Position numbers and translations under genes: made by a program
From: an uncultured Paludibacter sp.
GTDB taxonomy: Bacteria > Bacteroidota > Bacteroidia > Bacteroidales > Paludibacteraceae
Direction of reading: 5' to 3'
Assembly: GCA_937897985.1 (NCBI GenBank)
Contig: CALCBD010000059.1
Span: 1-60,456, forward strand
DNA length: 60,456 nt
Shown: positions 52,936 through 60,456 of the stretch, piece after piece
Layout of the letters: each line of letters begins with the position of its first letter
Numbering within the stretch: the first letter of the stretch is position 1
Notes under the pieces: model-generated
The model's input: only the letters and a program-made list of their open reading frames with translations
Database searches by the model: none
What the model was told of the DNA's origin: nothing

Positions 52936-52943
52936 TAAGTTTG
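52936..52943 (+). promoter_or_regulatory. Candidate -7 box for recF
   Basis: TAAGTTTG matches TAnnTTTG, 26 bases before the recF start. Confidence 0.55.
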
Positions 52944-52969
52944 TGACTTAAATCAACATCCACTTTTTC

Positions 52970-54067
52970 ATGCGTCTGAATTCGCTCAGTATACTCAATT
53001 ACAAGAACATAAACGAAGCAGAATTATCTTTTTCGCCAAAAATCAACTGCTTTATCGGTGATAACGGAATGGGAAAAACAAACCTTTTAGACGCTGTTTA
53101 TTACCTGTCGTTTTGTAAAAGTCATTCGAATCCAATTGATTCGCAGAACATCCTGCACGAAAGTGAATTTTTTATGCTTCGGGGAAATTACATAGTGGAC
53201 GACAATGAAGAAGACATTTATTGTGGTATGAAACGCAAACAAAAAAAGCAGTTTAAACGCAATAAAAAAGAGTATGAAAAACTTTCGGACCATATTGGTT
53301 TGCTCCCGTTGGTATTGGTTTCCCCCGACGATTCAGTGCTGATTTCGGAAGGAAGCGATGAGCGCCGGAAATTTGTTGATGGAGTGATTTCACAAAACAA
53401 TAAATTGTATCTGCAAACACTTTTGCAATACAACAATGCCCTTAAACAAAGGAATGCATTATTAAAATCGGAATTAAACACCGACGAAACGCTTTTCGAA
53501 ATATGGGAAGAACAGATGTATAATTATGGTACTTATATTTTCGAACAACGAAAAATCTTTATCGAAGAATTTATACCTCTTTTCAGGCAAATTTACCGGA
53601 CAATTTCGGGGGGTAACGAGCAGGTAAGCCTCACTTACAGGTCGCAACACGAAAATAAAGATATCCGTTCGGCCATGTCGTCGACACGCGAACGGGATAA
53701 ATTGCTCGGATATTCTACTCAGGGCATCCATAAAGATGAACTCGAAATGTTGCTCGACGATTATCCGATTAAAAGAGTCGGCTCACAGGGACAAAACAAA
53801 ACTTATCTGATTTCACTTAAACTTGCACAATTTGATTTCCTTAAACGTGCACATAATTTTCCACCTATATTACTACTCGATGATATTTTTGATAAATTAG
53901 ACTCAAAACGTGTTAAAGAAATTATTCGATTAGTATCCGATGATACGTTCGGACAAATTTTTATTACTGACACCAATCGCGAACATCTTGATGAGTTACT
54001 TTTCCAATTGCATCAATCTGCAAAAATTTTTATTGTCAAAGATGGTAAAATAATGCAACAAAACTAA
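52970..54067 (+). CDS. recF: DNA replication/repair protein RecF
   Basis: SMC-like ATPase of 365 residues that acts with RecO and RecR to load RecA at single-strand gaps. Walker A is GDNGMGKTNLLDAVYYLSFC (about 31-50). LVLVSPDDSVLISEGSDERR and FVDGVISQNNKLYLQTLLQY are family blocks. The ABC signature region is LGYSTQGIHKDELEMLLDD with KRVGSQGQNKTYLISLKLAQ. Walker B is PPILLLDDIFDKLD. It is isolated here, without dnaA or dnaN neighbours. Full length. Confidence 0.95.
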   Translation: MRLNSLSILNYKNINEAELSFSPKINCFIGDNGMGKTNLLDAVYYLSFCKSHSNPIDSQNILHESEFFMLRGNYIVDDNEEDIYCGMKRKQKKQFKRNKKEYEKLSDHIGLLPLVLVSPDDSVLISEGSDERRKFVDGVISQNNKLYLQTLLQYNNALKQRNALLKSELNTDETLFEIWEEQMYNYGTYIFEQRKIFIEEFIPLFRQIYRTISGGNEQVSLTYRSQHENKDIRSAMSSTRERDKLLGYSTQGIHKDELEMLLDDYPIKRVGSQGQNKTYLISLKLAQFDFLKRAHNFPPILLLDDIFDKLDSKRVKEIIRLVSDDTFGQIFITDTNREHLDELLFQLHQSAKIFIVKDGKIMQQN

Positions 54068-54366
54068 ATTTTTCAATGCAATTGCTTAACAATTAGTCTT
54101 CCACTAAAGATTTCCAAATTTATAAAATATTTTACCGTTTTTTGATGAAAAATATTTTTTTGAATATTTTTCTGATTTTTTATTTTTATATATAATTGAT
54201 AAACAGTTTCATAAAATAAATTTTCGGAAATATTTTATTTTTATTTCAACATCTGATATAATTTCTTGTTGTTTATATTAGAAAATATAACTAACATTGT
54301 AGCTCATTTCGTTCAATTTTTTTCAAAGTTTAAAACATTTATTATTATTACTTTAAAACAACAACC

Positions 54367-56916
54367 GTGGAAAGAAAAACTTACACTCCCGAAGAAATTA
54401 AAAATGCATCATTTGAATTTTTCAAAGGTGATGACCTTGCTACCAAAGTATGGTCAACAAAATACGCACTGAAAGATTCATTTGGAAATGTTTATGAACT
54501 GACACCCGATGATATGCATCGCCGGTTGGCAAGCGAAATTGCCAGAGTTGAGAAAAAATACAGGAATCCAATCAGCGAAGATGAACTTTTTGAACTTTTC
54601 AGAAATTTCAAATACATTGTACCACAGGGAAGTCCAATGACCGGAATCGGTAATGAATTTCAGGTAGCCTCTTTGTCAAATTGTTTTGTGATTGGGTTCG
54701 ATGCTGATTCTGATTCGTATGGTGCCATCATTAAAATTGACGAAGAACAGGTTCAGTTGATGAAAAGACGCGGAGGAGTGGGTCATGATCTTTCGCACAT
54801 TCGACCCAAAGGTTCGCCTGTAAAAAACTCAGCACTTACTTCTACAGGCATTGTGCCCTTTATGGAACGATATTCAAATTCGACCCGCGAAGTAGCACAG
54901 GATGGCCGACGTGGCGCCCTGATGTTAAGCGTGTCAATTAAACATCCTGATTCTGAATCATTTATTGACGCCAAAATGGAATCCGGAAAAATTACAGGTG
55001 CCAATGTTTCTGTAAAAATTCACGACGATTTCATGGAAGCAGCGTTGTCAAACTCTGTTTATACACAACAATATCCCATCCAATCGGATCAGCCCTGGTA
55101 TAAGAAGGAAGTGAATGCGAATGCCATCTGGAAAAAAATTGTTCATAATGCATGGCAATCAGCCGAGCCCGGCGTTCTTTTCTGGGATACCATTATCCGC
55201 GAATCAGTTCCGGATTGTTATGCCGACCTTGGCTATAAAACAGTTTCGACCAATCCCTGCGGCGAAATTCCGTTATGTCCTTATGACAGTTGCCGTTTGT
55301 TAGCAATCAATCTGTATTCATACGTTCAAAATCCGTTTACTCCCGAAGCAAAATTTGATTTCGAACTTTTCCGTAAACATGTCGGACTTGCTCAACGCAT
55401 AATGGATGACATTATCGATCTTGAAATGGAAAAGATTGAAAAAATTATGGCTAAAGTTGAATCTGATCCCGAAGATGACGATATCAAACTTACCGAGTTT
55501 CAGTTATGGGAAAAAATAAGGGAAAAAACTTCACAGGGGCGTCGTACAGGTGTGGGAACTACCGGTGAAGGCGACATGCTTGCTGCCCTGGGTTATCGCT
55601 ACGGAACGGATGAAGCCACCGATTTCTCTGAAGAAGTTCACAAAACGGTTGCTCTGGCTGCATATCGTTCGTCGGTTAAAATGGCTCAGGAACGCGGAGC
55701 TTTCAGCGTTTACGATCCGAAAAGAGAAGAGAACAATCCTTATATTCAGCGTTTGCGCGAAGCCGATCCCGAACTTTACGCTGATATGGTGAAATACGGA
55801 CGCCGAAATATTGCCTGTCTGACCATTGCTCCTACCGGAACTACAAGTATTATGACCCAAACTACTTCGGGTATCGAACCGGTATTTATGCCTGTTTATA
55901 CGCGTCGCCGCAAGGTGAATCCGAATGACAAGGGAGTAACCATCGATTTTGTAGACGAAAACGGAGATTCGTGGGAAGAATATGTTGTTTTTCATCATAA
56001 ATTTGTAACCTGGATGGAAGCCAACGGTTTTTCAACCACAAAGCATTATACAAAAGAGGAAATTGAAGAGCTGGTCGCCAAATCTCCTTATTACAAAGCA
56101 ACTGCAAATGATGTAGACTGGTTAAAGAAAGTACAGATGCAGGGACGCATCCAAAAATGGGTGGATCACTCAATAAGCGTAACTATCAATCTCCCGAATG
56201 ATGTTTCGGAAGAACTGGTAGGCAAACTGTATGAAGAAGCCTGGAGATGCGGTTGCAAAGGTGCAACAGTCTATCGCGATGGTTCGCGTGCCGGAGTTTT
56301 AATTGCATCATCCGAGAAAAAAGAAGATAAAAAAGAAGAAAAAACAGTTTGCTTCCCTTACGATGAGGAAAGTTTTAAACGCCCGAAAGAACTGAGATGT
56401 GATGTGGTTCGTTTCCAGAATGCCAAAGATAAATGGATTGCTTTTGTTGGTTTGAAGGATGGACGTCCTTATGAAATCTTCACAGGTTTGGCCGATGACG
56501 AAGAAGGCATATTACTTCCGAAAACTGTAACTGAGGGTAAAATCATCAAGGTTGTCGACGAAAGCGGCAACAAGCGATATGACTTTCAGTTCACTAATAA
56601 ACGCGGATTTAAGACTACAGTTGAAGGATTATCACACAAATTTGACAAGGAATTCTGGAACTATGCAAAGTTAATTTCGGGAGTATTACGTTACGGAATG
56701 CCAATCGATCAGGTGATTAAGTTAGTTTCCGGACTACAACTCGACAGCGAATCCATCAATACATGGAAAGTTGGTGTCGAACGTGCGCTGAAAAAATACA
56801 TCCCCGACGGAACGCAGATATCCGAACAGGCTTGTCCGAGCTGCGGTCAGAAATCACTGGTTTATCAGGAAGGTTGCCTTACCTGTAAAAATTGCGGTTA
56901 CTCGCGCTGTGGTTGA
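54367..56916 (+). CDS. nrdJ: Adenosylcobalamin-dependent ribonucleotide reductase (class II)
   Basis: Reduces ribonucleotides to deoxyribonucleotides with an adenosylcobalamin-derived thiyl radical and needs no oxygen. 849 residues. Start is GTG at 54367, giving MERKTYTPEEIKNASFEFFKG; the alignment-like N-terminus and lack of a nearby ATG support it. Core blocks are RRGGVGHDLSHIRPKGSPV, NPCGEIPLCPYDSCRLLAIN (active-site Cys region) and TIAPTGTTSIMTQTTSGIEP. The C-terminus CPSCGQKSLVYQEGCLTC plus KNCGYSRCG looks like a zinc ribbon with redox cysteines. The 299 bases upstream are AT-rich; I looked for and did not see a cobalamin riboswitch. Confidence 0.95.
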   Translation: MERKTYTPEEIKNASFEFFKGDDLATKVWSTKYALKDSFGNVYELTPDDMHRRLASEIARVEKKYRNPISEDELFELFRNFKYIVPQGSPMTGIGNEFQVASLSNCFVIGFDADSDSYGAIIKIDEEQVQLMKRRGGVGHDLSHIRPKGSPVKNSALTSTGIVPFMERYSNSTREVAQDGRRGALMLSVSIKHPDSESFIDAKMESGKITGANVSVKIHDDFMEAALSNSVYTQQYPIQSDQPWYKKEVNANAIWKKIVHNAWQSAEPGVLFWDTIIRESVPDCYADLGYKTVSTNPCGEIPLCPYDSCRLLAINLYSYVQNPFTPEAKFDFELFRKHVGLAQRIMDDIIDLEMEKIEKIMAKVESDPEDDDIKLTEFQLWEKIREKTSQGRRTGVGTTGEGDMLAALGYRYGTDEATDFSEEVHKTVALAAYRSSVKMAQERGAFSVYDPKREENNPYIQRLREADPELYADMVKYGRRNIACLTIAPTGTTSIMTQTTSGIEPVFMPVYTRRRKVNPNDKGVTIDFVDENGDSWEEYVVFHHKFVTWMEANGFSTTKHYTKEEIEELVAKSPYYKATANDVDWLKKVQMQGRIQKWVDHSISVTINLPNDVSEELVGKLYEEAWRCGCKGATVYRDGSRAGVLIASSEKKEDKKEEKTVCFPYDEESFKRPKELRCDVVRFQNAKDKWIAFVGLKDGRPYEIFTGLADDEEGILLPKTVTEGKIIKVVDESGNKRYDFQFTNKRGFKTTVEGLSHKFDKEFWNYAKLISGVLRYGMPIDQVIKLVSGLQLDSESINTWKVGVERALKKYIPDGTQISEQACPSCGQKSLVYQEGCLTCKNCGYSRCG

Positions 56917-56947
56917 TTTTAAATAATCATCATAGATTTTAAGCTCG

Positions 56948-56992
56948 GAGGCATGTAGTTCACAAAAATTTTATTAGTGTTCTACGTGCCTC
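56948..56992 (+). terminator. Hairpin after nrdJ
   Basis: GAGGCATGTAG / CTACGTGCCTC pair at 10 of 11 positions with a 23-base loop, then TGTGGTTTTG. Probable terminator or repeat. Confidence 0.55.
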
Positions 56993-57160
56993 TGTGGTTT
57001 TGAATATTCATCGACACCCTAACTCCCAAAGGGGTGTGGTTTTTCCCGGTTTCAGTATTTCCGGTGCTAATATTAATTGTTAATTACTTATGCGAATCAG
57101 GAGTTGAATTACTTAATTCAGTTGGCTGTTTCAGATGATTTGAATCTTTAACCCGATGTT

Positions 57161-57267
57161 AAGATCTCAGGGCTACGCCCCTCAGATTTATCTGGTTATT
57201 TAAAGTTACTAAGATGTCACAGCTACGCTGCTTAATACATTAATTCAGGGGCGTAGCCCTGAAATCT
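57161..57267. repeat. Inverted pair of GGGCTACGCCC palindromes
   Basis: AAGATCTCAGGGCTACGCCC(CT) at 57161-57182 is matched in inverse orientation at 57246-57267 (21 of 22). Between them a third, diverged copy (57211-57231) keeps the hairpin by compensatory change, CAGC-TAC-GCTG in place of GGGC-TAC-GCCC. The flanking gap (56993-57502) shows no gene. Confidence 0.75.
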
Positions 57268-57478
57268 TATTAAAATATATTGAACCCATAACAATTTCAT
57301 TCACTGATTCGAATATTCATTAATTCTTTTCTTTGTATTCTCCGTTACTCTGTGGTTTTATATTTTCACCACTTTATCACATTGAGAACAAGCTTTTTCC
57401 TTTCATAAAAATTTTCAGAACATTCAGAAATCCGGTATTGATTTTTGTTTGTCCTGCTTATAATTTCAAAATTTTATG

Positions 57479-57486
57479 TAAGTTTG
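57479..57486 (+). promoter_or_regulatory. Candidate -7 box for the symporter gene
   Basis: TAAGTTTG followed by CAAAA matches TAnnTTTG, 16 bases before the start codon; TTTG words lie upstream but at longer than usual spacing. Confidence 0.55.
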
Positions 57487-57502
57487 CAAAAAAACGACAT
57501 AA

Positions 57503-59047
57503 ATGAAGAAAATTCTTTCCACTTGTGTGCTTTTATCAATTTCCTACGCATTATCAGCACAAAATTACATTCAGACATTTCCCGAAAAAGTAAATAAATT
57601 CTTTGAACCTATCGTTTATTATCTTGACAAAATATTATTTTGGGATCCTTTTCGGGCCATTGGGTTTGATTTTCAGATAAAAATTCCCATCATCATTATC
57701 TGGTTAATTTTCGGTGCTTTATTTTTCACTATATACTTCAGATTTATTAATCTCAGAGGCTTTAAACATGCCATCGATTTAGTCAGAGGAATTTATGACA
57801 AAGATGGTCACGATGGCGAAATATCACATTTTCAGGCTATTGCTACAGCATGTGCATCGACAGTCGGACTTGGCAATATTGCCGGGGTTGCCGTAGCCAT
57901 CAGCATGGGCGGACCGGGTGCCACATTTTGGTTAATTATTGCAGGTTTACTGGGAATGACCACTAAATTCACCGAATGTACACTCGGTGTGAAATACAGG
58001 AAATTAAATCCCGACGACACAGTTTCGGGAGGTCCGATGTATTATCTGAGAGATGGTTTAGCAAAAAAAGGCTGGAAAAAAACAGGGAAACTGCTGGCTG
58101 TACTTTTTGCAATTTTTGCAAGCATCGGGGCTTTTGGTATAGGTAATATGTTTCAGTCCAATCAGTTAATTGCACAAACTATTGTAACATTTCCGCAACT
58201 GGCAGGGACACAAATCTGGCTTGGTATTTTGGTCGCTTTTTTGGTTGGTATCGTAATCATTGGAGGTATCAAAGGAATTGCCAGAGTAAATGACAAACTG
58301 TTTCCCATCATGGCATTTTTATACATTGCATCCTGTTTAATCGTTATTGGTTTCAATTACAACCATATAGGTGATGCTTTTGCATTAATTTTCAATGGCG
58401 CTTTCAATGCCGACGCAGCTAAAGGCGGATTTCTGGGTGTGATGATTATCGGGTTTCGCAGAGCAGCTTTTTCGAACGAAGCCGGTATTGGTTCAGCTGC
58501 CATTGCTCACTCTACGGTGAAAACCCAGCAGCCTGTAACCGAAGGTCTGGTATCGCTGCTCGAACCATTTATCGACACTGTTGTAATTTGTACGATGACT
58601 GCATTAGTCATTATTGTAACCGGTTTGTACAACAATCCGGATCATCTGGCAGGTACCGGGCTCACATCGTCGGCTTTTTCAACAGTTTCGTCATGGTTTC
58701 CGTATCTGTTGTTGCCCACCATCATTCTTTTTGCTTATACCACCATCATCTCATGGTCATATTACGGCGTCAAAAGTTTTGATTTCCTCGTTGGTGATTT
58801 TACCGAAAAGTACCTCGGAAACAGAATTTATGCTACCCGTACCTATCAGGTTATATTTCTGATTATCACAGCCCTTGGTTCTGTATTGAGTCTGAACGCA
58901 TTGGTCGATTTTTCAGACATGCTTGTACTTTCGATGGCGGTTCCGAATATAATAGGATTGTTGATACTTGCCCCGGAAGTAAAATACGAACTCAATAATT
59001 ATATGAAATGGTTGAAAACTGAAAAATTAAAATTAAAAAAGAAATGA
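57503..59047 (+). CDS. Alanine/sodium symporter (AGCS family)
   Basis: Sodium-coupled amino-acid importer of the inner membrane, 514 residues with about ten to twelve helices. AGCS signatures include IATACASTVGLGNIAGVAVA, GGPGATFWLIIAGLLGMTTK, FTECTLGVKYR, GGPMYYLRDGL and FSNEAGIGSAAIAHS. An N-terminal hydrophobic segment (MKKILSTCVLLSISYALSAQ) resembles an added signal peptide, as in several Bacteroidota members. Substrate is usually alanine or glycine. Its stop overlaps the next start by four bases (ATGA), so translation is coupled to the thioesterase. Confidence 0.95.
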   Translation: MKKILSTCVLLSISYALSAQNYIQTFPEKVNKFFEPIVYYLDKILFWDPFRAIGFDFQIKIPIIIIWLIFGALFFTIYFRFINLRGFKHAIDLVRGIYDKDGHDGEISHFQAIATACASTVGLGNIAGVAVAISMGGPGATFWLIIAGLLGMTTKFTECTLGVKYRKLNPDDTVSGGPMYYLRDGLAKKGWKKTGKLLAVLFAIFASIGAFGIGNMFQSNQLIAQTIVTFPQLAGTQIWLGILVAFLVGIVIIGGIKGIARVNDKLFPIMAFLYIASCLIVIGFNYNHIGDAFALIFNGAFNADAAKGGFLGVMIIGFRRAAFSNEAGIGSAAIAHSTVKTQQPVTEGLVSLLEPFIDTVVICTMTALVIIVTGLYNNPDHLAGTGLTSSAFSTVSSWFPYLLLPTIILFAYTTIISWSYYGVKSFDFLVGDFTEKYLGNRIYATRTYQVIFLIITALGSVLSLNALVDFSDMLVLSMAVPNIIGLLILAPEVKYELNNYMKWLKTEKLKLKKK

Positions 59048-59406
59048 AACAACTCACTCAAACAATAACCGTAGATAAAAATCAGACTGCCGAACAATTT
59101 GGTTCAGGATTATTACCGGTTTTTTCGACTCCTGCCCTTATTGCATTGATGGAAAATACGGCAATGAAATTGATAGATGTACCTGAAGGAAGTTCAAGTG
59201 TGGGAACCTCAATCTGCGTCAAACACCTGAAAGCAAGTGCCATAGGAGAAAATGTCAGCTGTACAGCCACCATGATTGAAAACGATGGACGAAAATTTCT
59301 GTTTCAGCTCGAAGCTTTCGACAGCAAGGGTGACAAAATTGGTGAAGGAAGTCATGAACGGTTTATAGTCAATATCGAAAAATTCATGTCGAAAGTGAAA
59401 TGTTAA
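59044..59406 (+). CDS. FlK-like hotdog thioesterase family protein
   Basis: 120-residue hotdog-fold protein. The block VFSTPALIALMENTAMKLID near residues 26-45 carries the Glu/Thr region of fluoroacetyl-CoA-thioesterase-like proteins, with GTSICVKHLKASAIGENVSC and EGSHERFIVNIEKF later. Family members hydrolyse short acyl-CoAs, but a fluoroacetyl-CoA role is not implied. It overlaps the symporter by four bases and is thus in the same operon. Confidence 0.87.
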   Translation: MKQLTQTITVDKNQTAEQFGSGLLPVFSTPALIALMENTAMKLIDVPEGSSSVGTSICVKHLKASAIGENVSCTATMIENDGRKFLFQLEAFDSKGDKIGEGSHERFIVNIEKFMSKVKC

Positions 59407-59449
59407 GCAATTTATTATAGGTTTGAACTACAAATATGGATAGTTTTAG

Positions 59450-59457
59450 TAAATTTG
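59450..59457 (+). promoter_or_regulatory. Candidate -7 box for the membrane protein gene
   Basis: TAAATTTG followed by CAG matches TAnnTTTG, with TTTG at 59422-59425 upstream (24-base gap). The start codon lies 74 bases downstream. Confidence 0.5.
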
Positions 59458-59531
59458 CAGCCGTATTTGATAACACATCAAATTTCATCTAACAAATTGA
59501 TTGTAAGTCATAAAATTAAAATATTTGAATA

Positions 59532-60245
59532 ATGAAAATAACAAAAACCGATATCAGTTATTTAGTTCAAAACATATTTGTCTGGTTATTTATTAATTTC
59601 AGTTTTAATTTGCTGGGATTGTGGATAAGTAAATTATTGGACAAAGCGGGTTTTAATTATCTACAAAGTATTACCAACGAGTTTGTTAAACCCCTGTTGA
59701 TTCAATCGGCGGTTTTTATAATCATTTTCATTCTTGCTTATGTTTTTCTGAAAAACCGCAAAATCACTTTATACATTTTCACATTATTTCAGGTGTTAGC
59801 CTTCCATGTAATATTTGTAATCAACCTGAGTACAAACCACATGATACACTTCGAAACCACACTCGACGATTGGGGGCTTGAATATCTGAGCAATATGGGT
59901 CAGTATTTTGTTGATATTCTGTACATTTACCTACCACTCGAAGGTATTTTTAAGAACGGATTGTTTATTCCAAGAAATACCGGAGTTTTTTATCTCGAAT
60001 GGATTTTCCTGGTACTGGTTTATTTCGGAGCTATTACCTGGCTGAGCAGCAAAGCAGTAGGGTTCTTTTTTACTTCAAAAAAAATTGCTTTGAACACAGA
60101 AAAAGAAGCAACCACGACTGAAAATTTAACTGATACTGCAGTAGAAATGGCTCAGGTAGAGTCAAATGACACAGATGAAAATTCAGATAACACAAATCTG
60201 TCAGATAAAAATGTTTCTGCTGAAACAAGGGATATTGAAAGCTGA
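59532..60245 (+). CDS. Hypothetical polytopic membrane protein
   Basis: 237 residues, family not recognised. Four or five hydrophobic segments are visible: about 13-32 (NIFVWLFINFSFNLLGLWIS), 52-74, 78-99 and 151-172. They are followed by an acidic, Thr/Asn/Asp-rich cytoplasmic or periplasmic tail from about 185 to the end (TEKEATTTENLTDTAVEM and later). The low-complexity tail suggests a flexible linker, not a folded domain. It has its own promoter-like box and is not tightly linked to the thioesterase. Confidence 0.7.
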   Translation: MKITKTDISYLVQNIFVWLFINFSFNLLGLWISKLLDKAGFNYLQSITNEFVKPLLIQSAVFIIIFILAYVFLKNRKITLYIFTLFQVLAFHVIFVINLSTNHMIHFETTLDDWGLEYLSNMGQYFVDILYIYLPLEGIFKNGLFIPRNTGVFYLEWIFLVLVYFGAITWLSSKAVGFFFTSKKIALNTEKEATTTENLTDTAVEMAQVESNDTDENSDNTNLSDKNVSAETRDIES

Positions 60246-60456
60246 TATTAAACATATTCAACCAGAATTGTTATCTGAATAAACCAAGATGACCGGTCAG
60301 AAACTTACAAATGAAGCATGACTAAAAAAATTGTGATTCAAATAATTTTTCAATTCATAACCCCTTTTTAAATAAGTTTTTTTGTAAAATAAATTATTTG
60401 AAAAAAAAATTATATTTTTTTTGTTTTTTAAAATATTGTTTTTATATTTACCGCCG
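60246..60456. other. AT-rich end of window
   Basis: No gene seen. The last 100 bases are extremely A+T-rich with long A and T runs; probably the upstream region of a gene beyond the window. Confidence 0.4.

Noticed and set aside
54068..54366. Cobalamin riboswitch upstream of nrdJ
   Set aside because: The segment is almost pure A+T, with none of the G/C-rich conserved B12-box features.
55531..55998. 155-codon open frame opposite nrdJ
   Set aside because: Shadow of the well-supported nrdJ frame.

Overview
The window is chromosomal DNA from a member of the Bacteroidota, most likely Bacteroidales or a close relative, and probably an anaerobe. The evidence: a porP-gldK-gldL-gldM-gldN type IX secretion cluster; many TAnnTTTG promoter boxes (the Bacteroidota -7 element); a class II (B12-dependent) ribonucleotide reductase; single-chain GcvP; a fused malic enzyme; and family-restricted proteins such as DUF4914 and DUF2795. 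No rRNA, tRNA or CRISPR array was recognised. Most of the window is ordinary core genome; one stretch, about 34.3-46.2 kb, is accessory.

0-10 kb (+ strand): mpl (peptidoglycan recycling), dCMP deaminase, an S41 protease, an M16 zinc protease, an O-methyltransferase, a hotdog thioesterase, sucC-sucD and yaaA. 10-16 kb (- strand): a Sua5-type tRNA threonylcarbamoylation enzyme, a DUF4914 protein with an HprK/PEPCK-like P-loop, its likely XRE-cupin regulator, a DEAD-box helicase and pdxH. gcvP follows on the + strand.

19.7-26.5 kb (- strand): the type IX secretion core porP-gldKLMN, followed downstream by a LuxR-type response regulator. 26.6-32.7 kb (- strand): a DUF2795 protein, a PduO-type cobalamin adenosyltransferase, a methyltransferase, an acyl-CoA synthetase preceded by an XRE-cupin regulator, and a second S41 protease. 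pepT (+) closes this core block with a strong terminator.

34.3-46.2 kb (accessory): AT-rich, poorly conserved genes all on the + strand, separated by structured repeats. They include a PD-(D/E)XK-like protein, a FN3-like/LamG lipoprotein, a transglutaminase-like protein, a YwqK-repeat/propeller protein, two related wHTH-plus-membrane-helix proteins, a beta-barrel and a duplicated-domain protein with a near-perfect promoter. An approximately 265-bp module recurs after genes here, and one long inverted repeat resembles an integron attC site. The stretch ends in REP-like palindromes next to an IS200-type HUH transposase.

46.5-60.4 kb (core): gcvT, maeB (-), an M15 peptidase lipoprotein (-), a YeiH-type transporter (-), recF, nrdJ, an alanine/sodium symporter overlapping a FlK-like thioesterase, and a membrane protein. 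Functional links inside the window are GcvP/GcvT with PdxH (PLP supply for GcvP) and NrdJ with the PduO-type enzyme (adenosylcobalamin supply). Several intergenic gaps hold low-complexity or hairpin arrays, notably nine 45-bp units between gcvT and maeB, and 9-bp-based minisatellites after gcvP and before recF.
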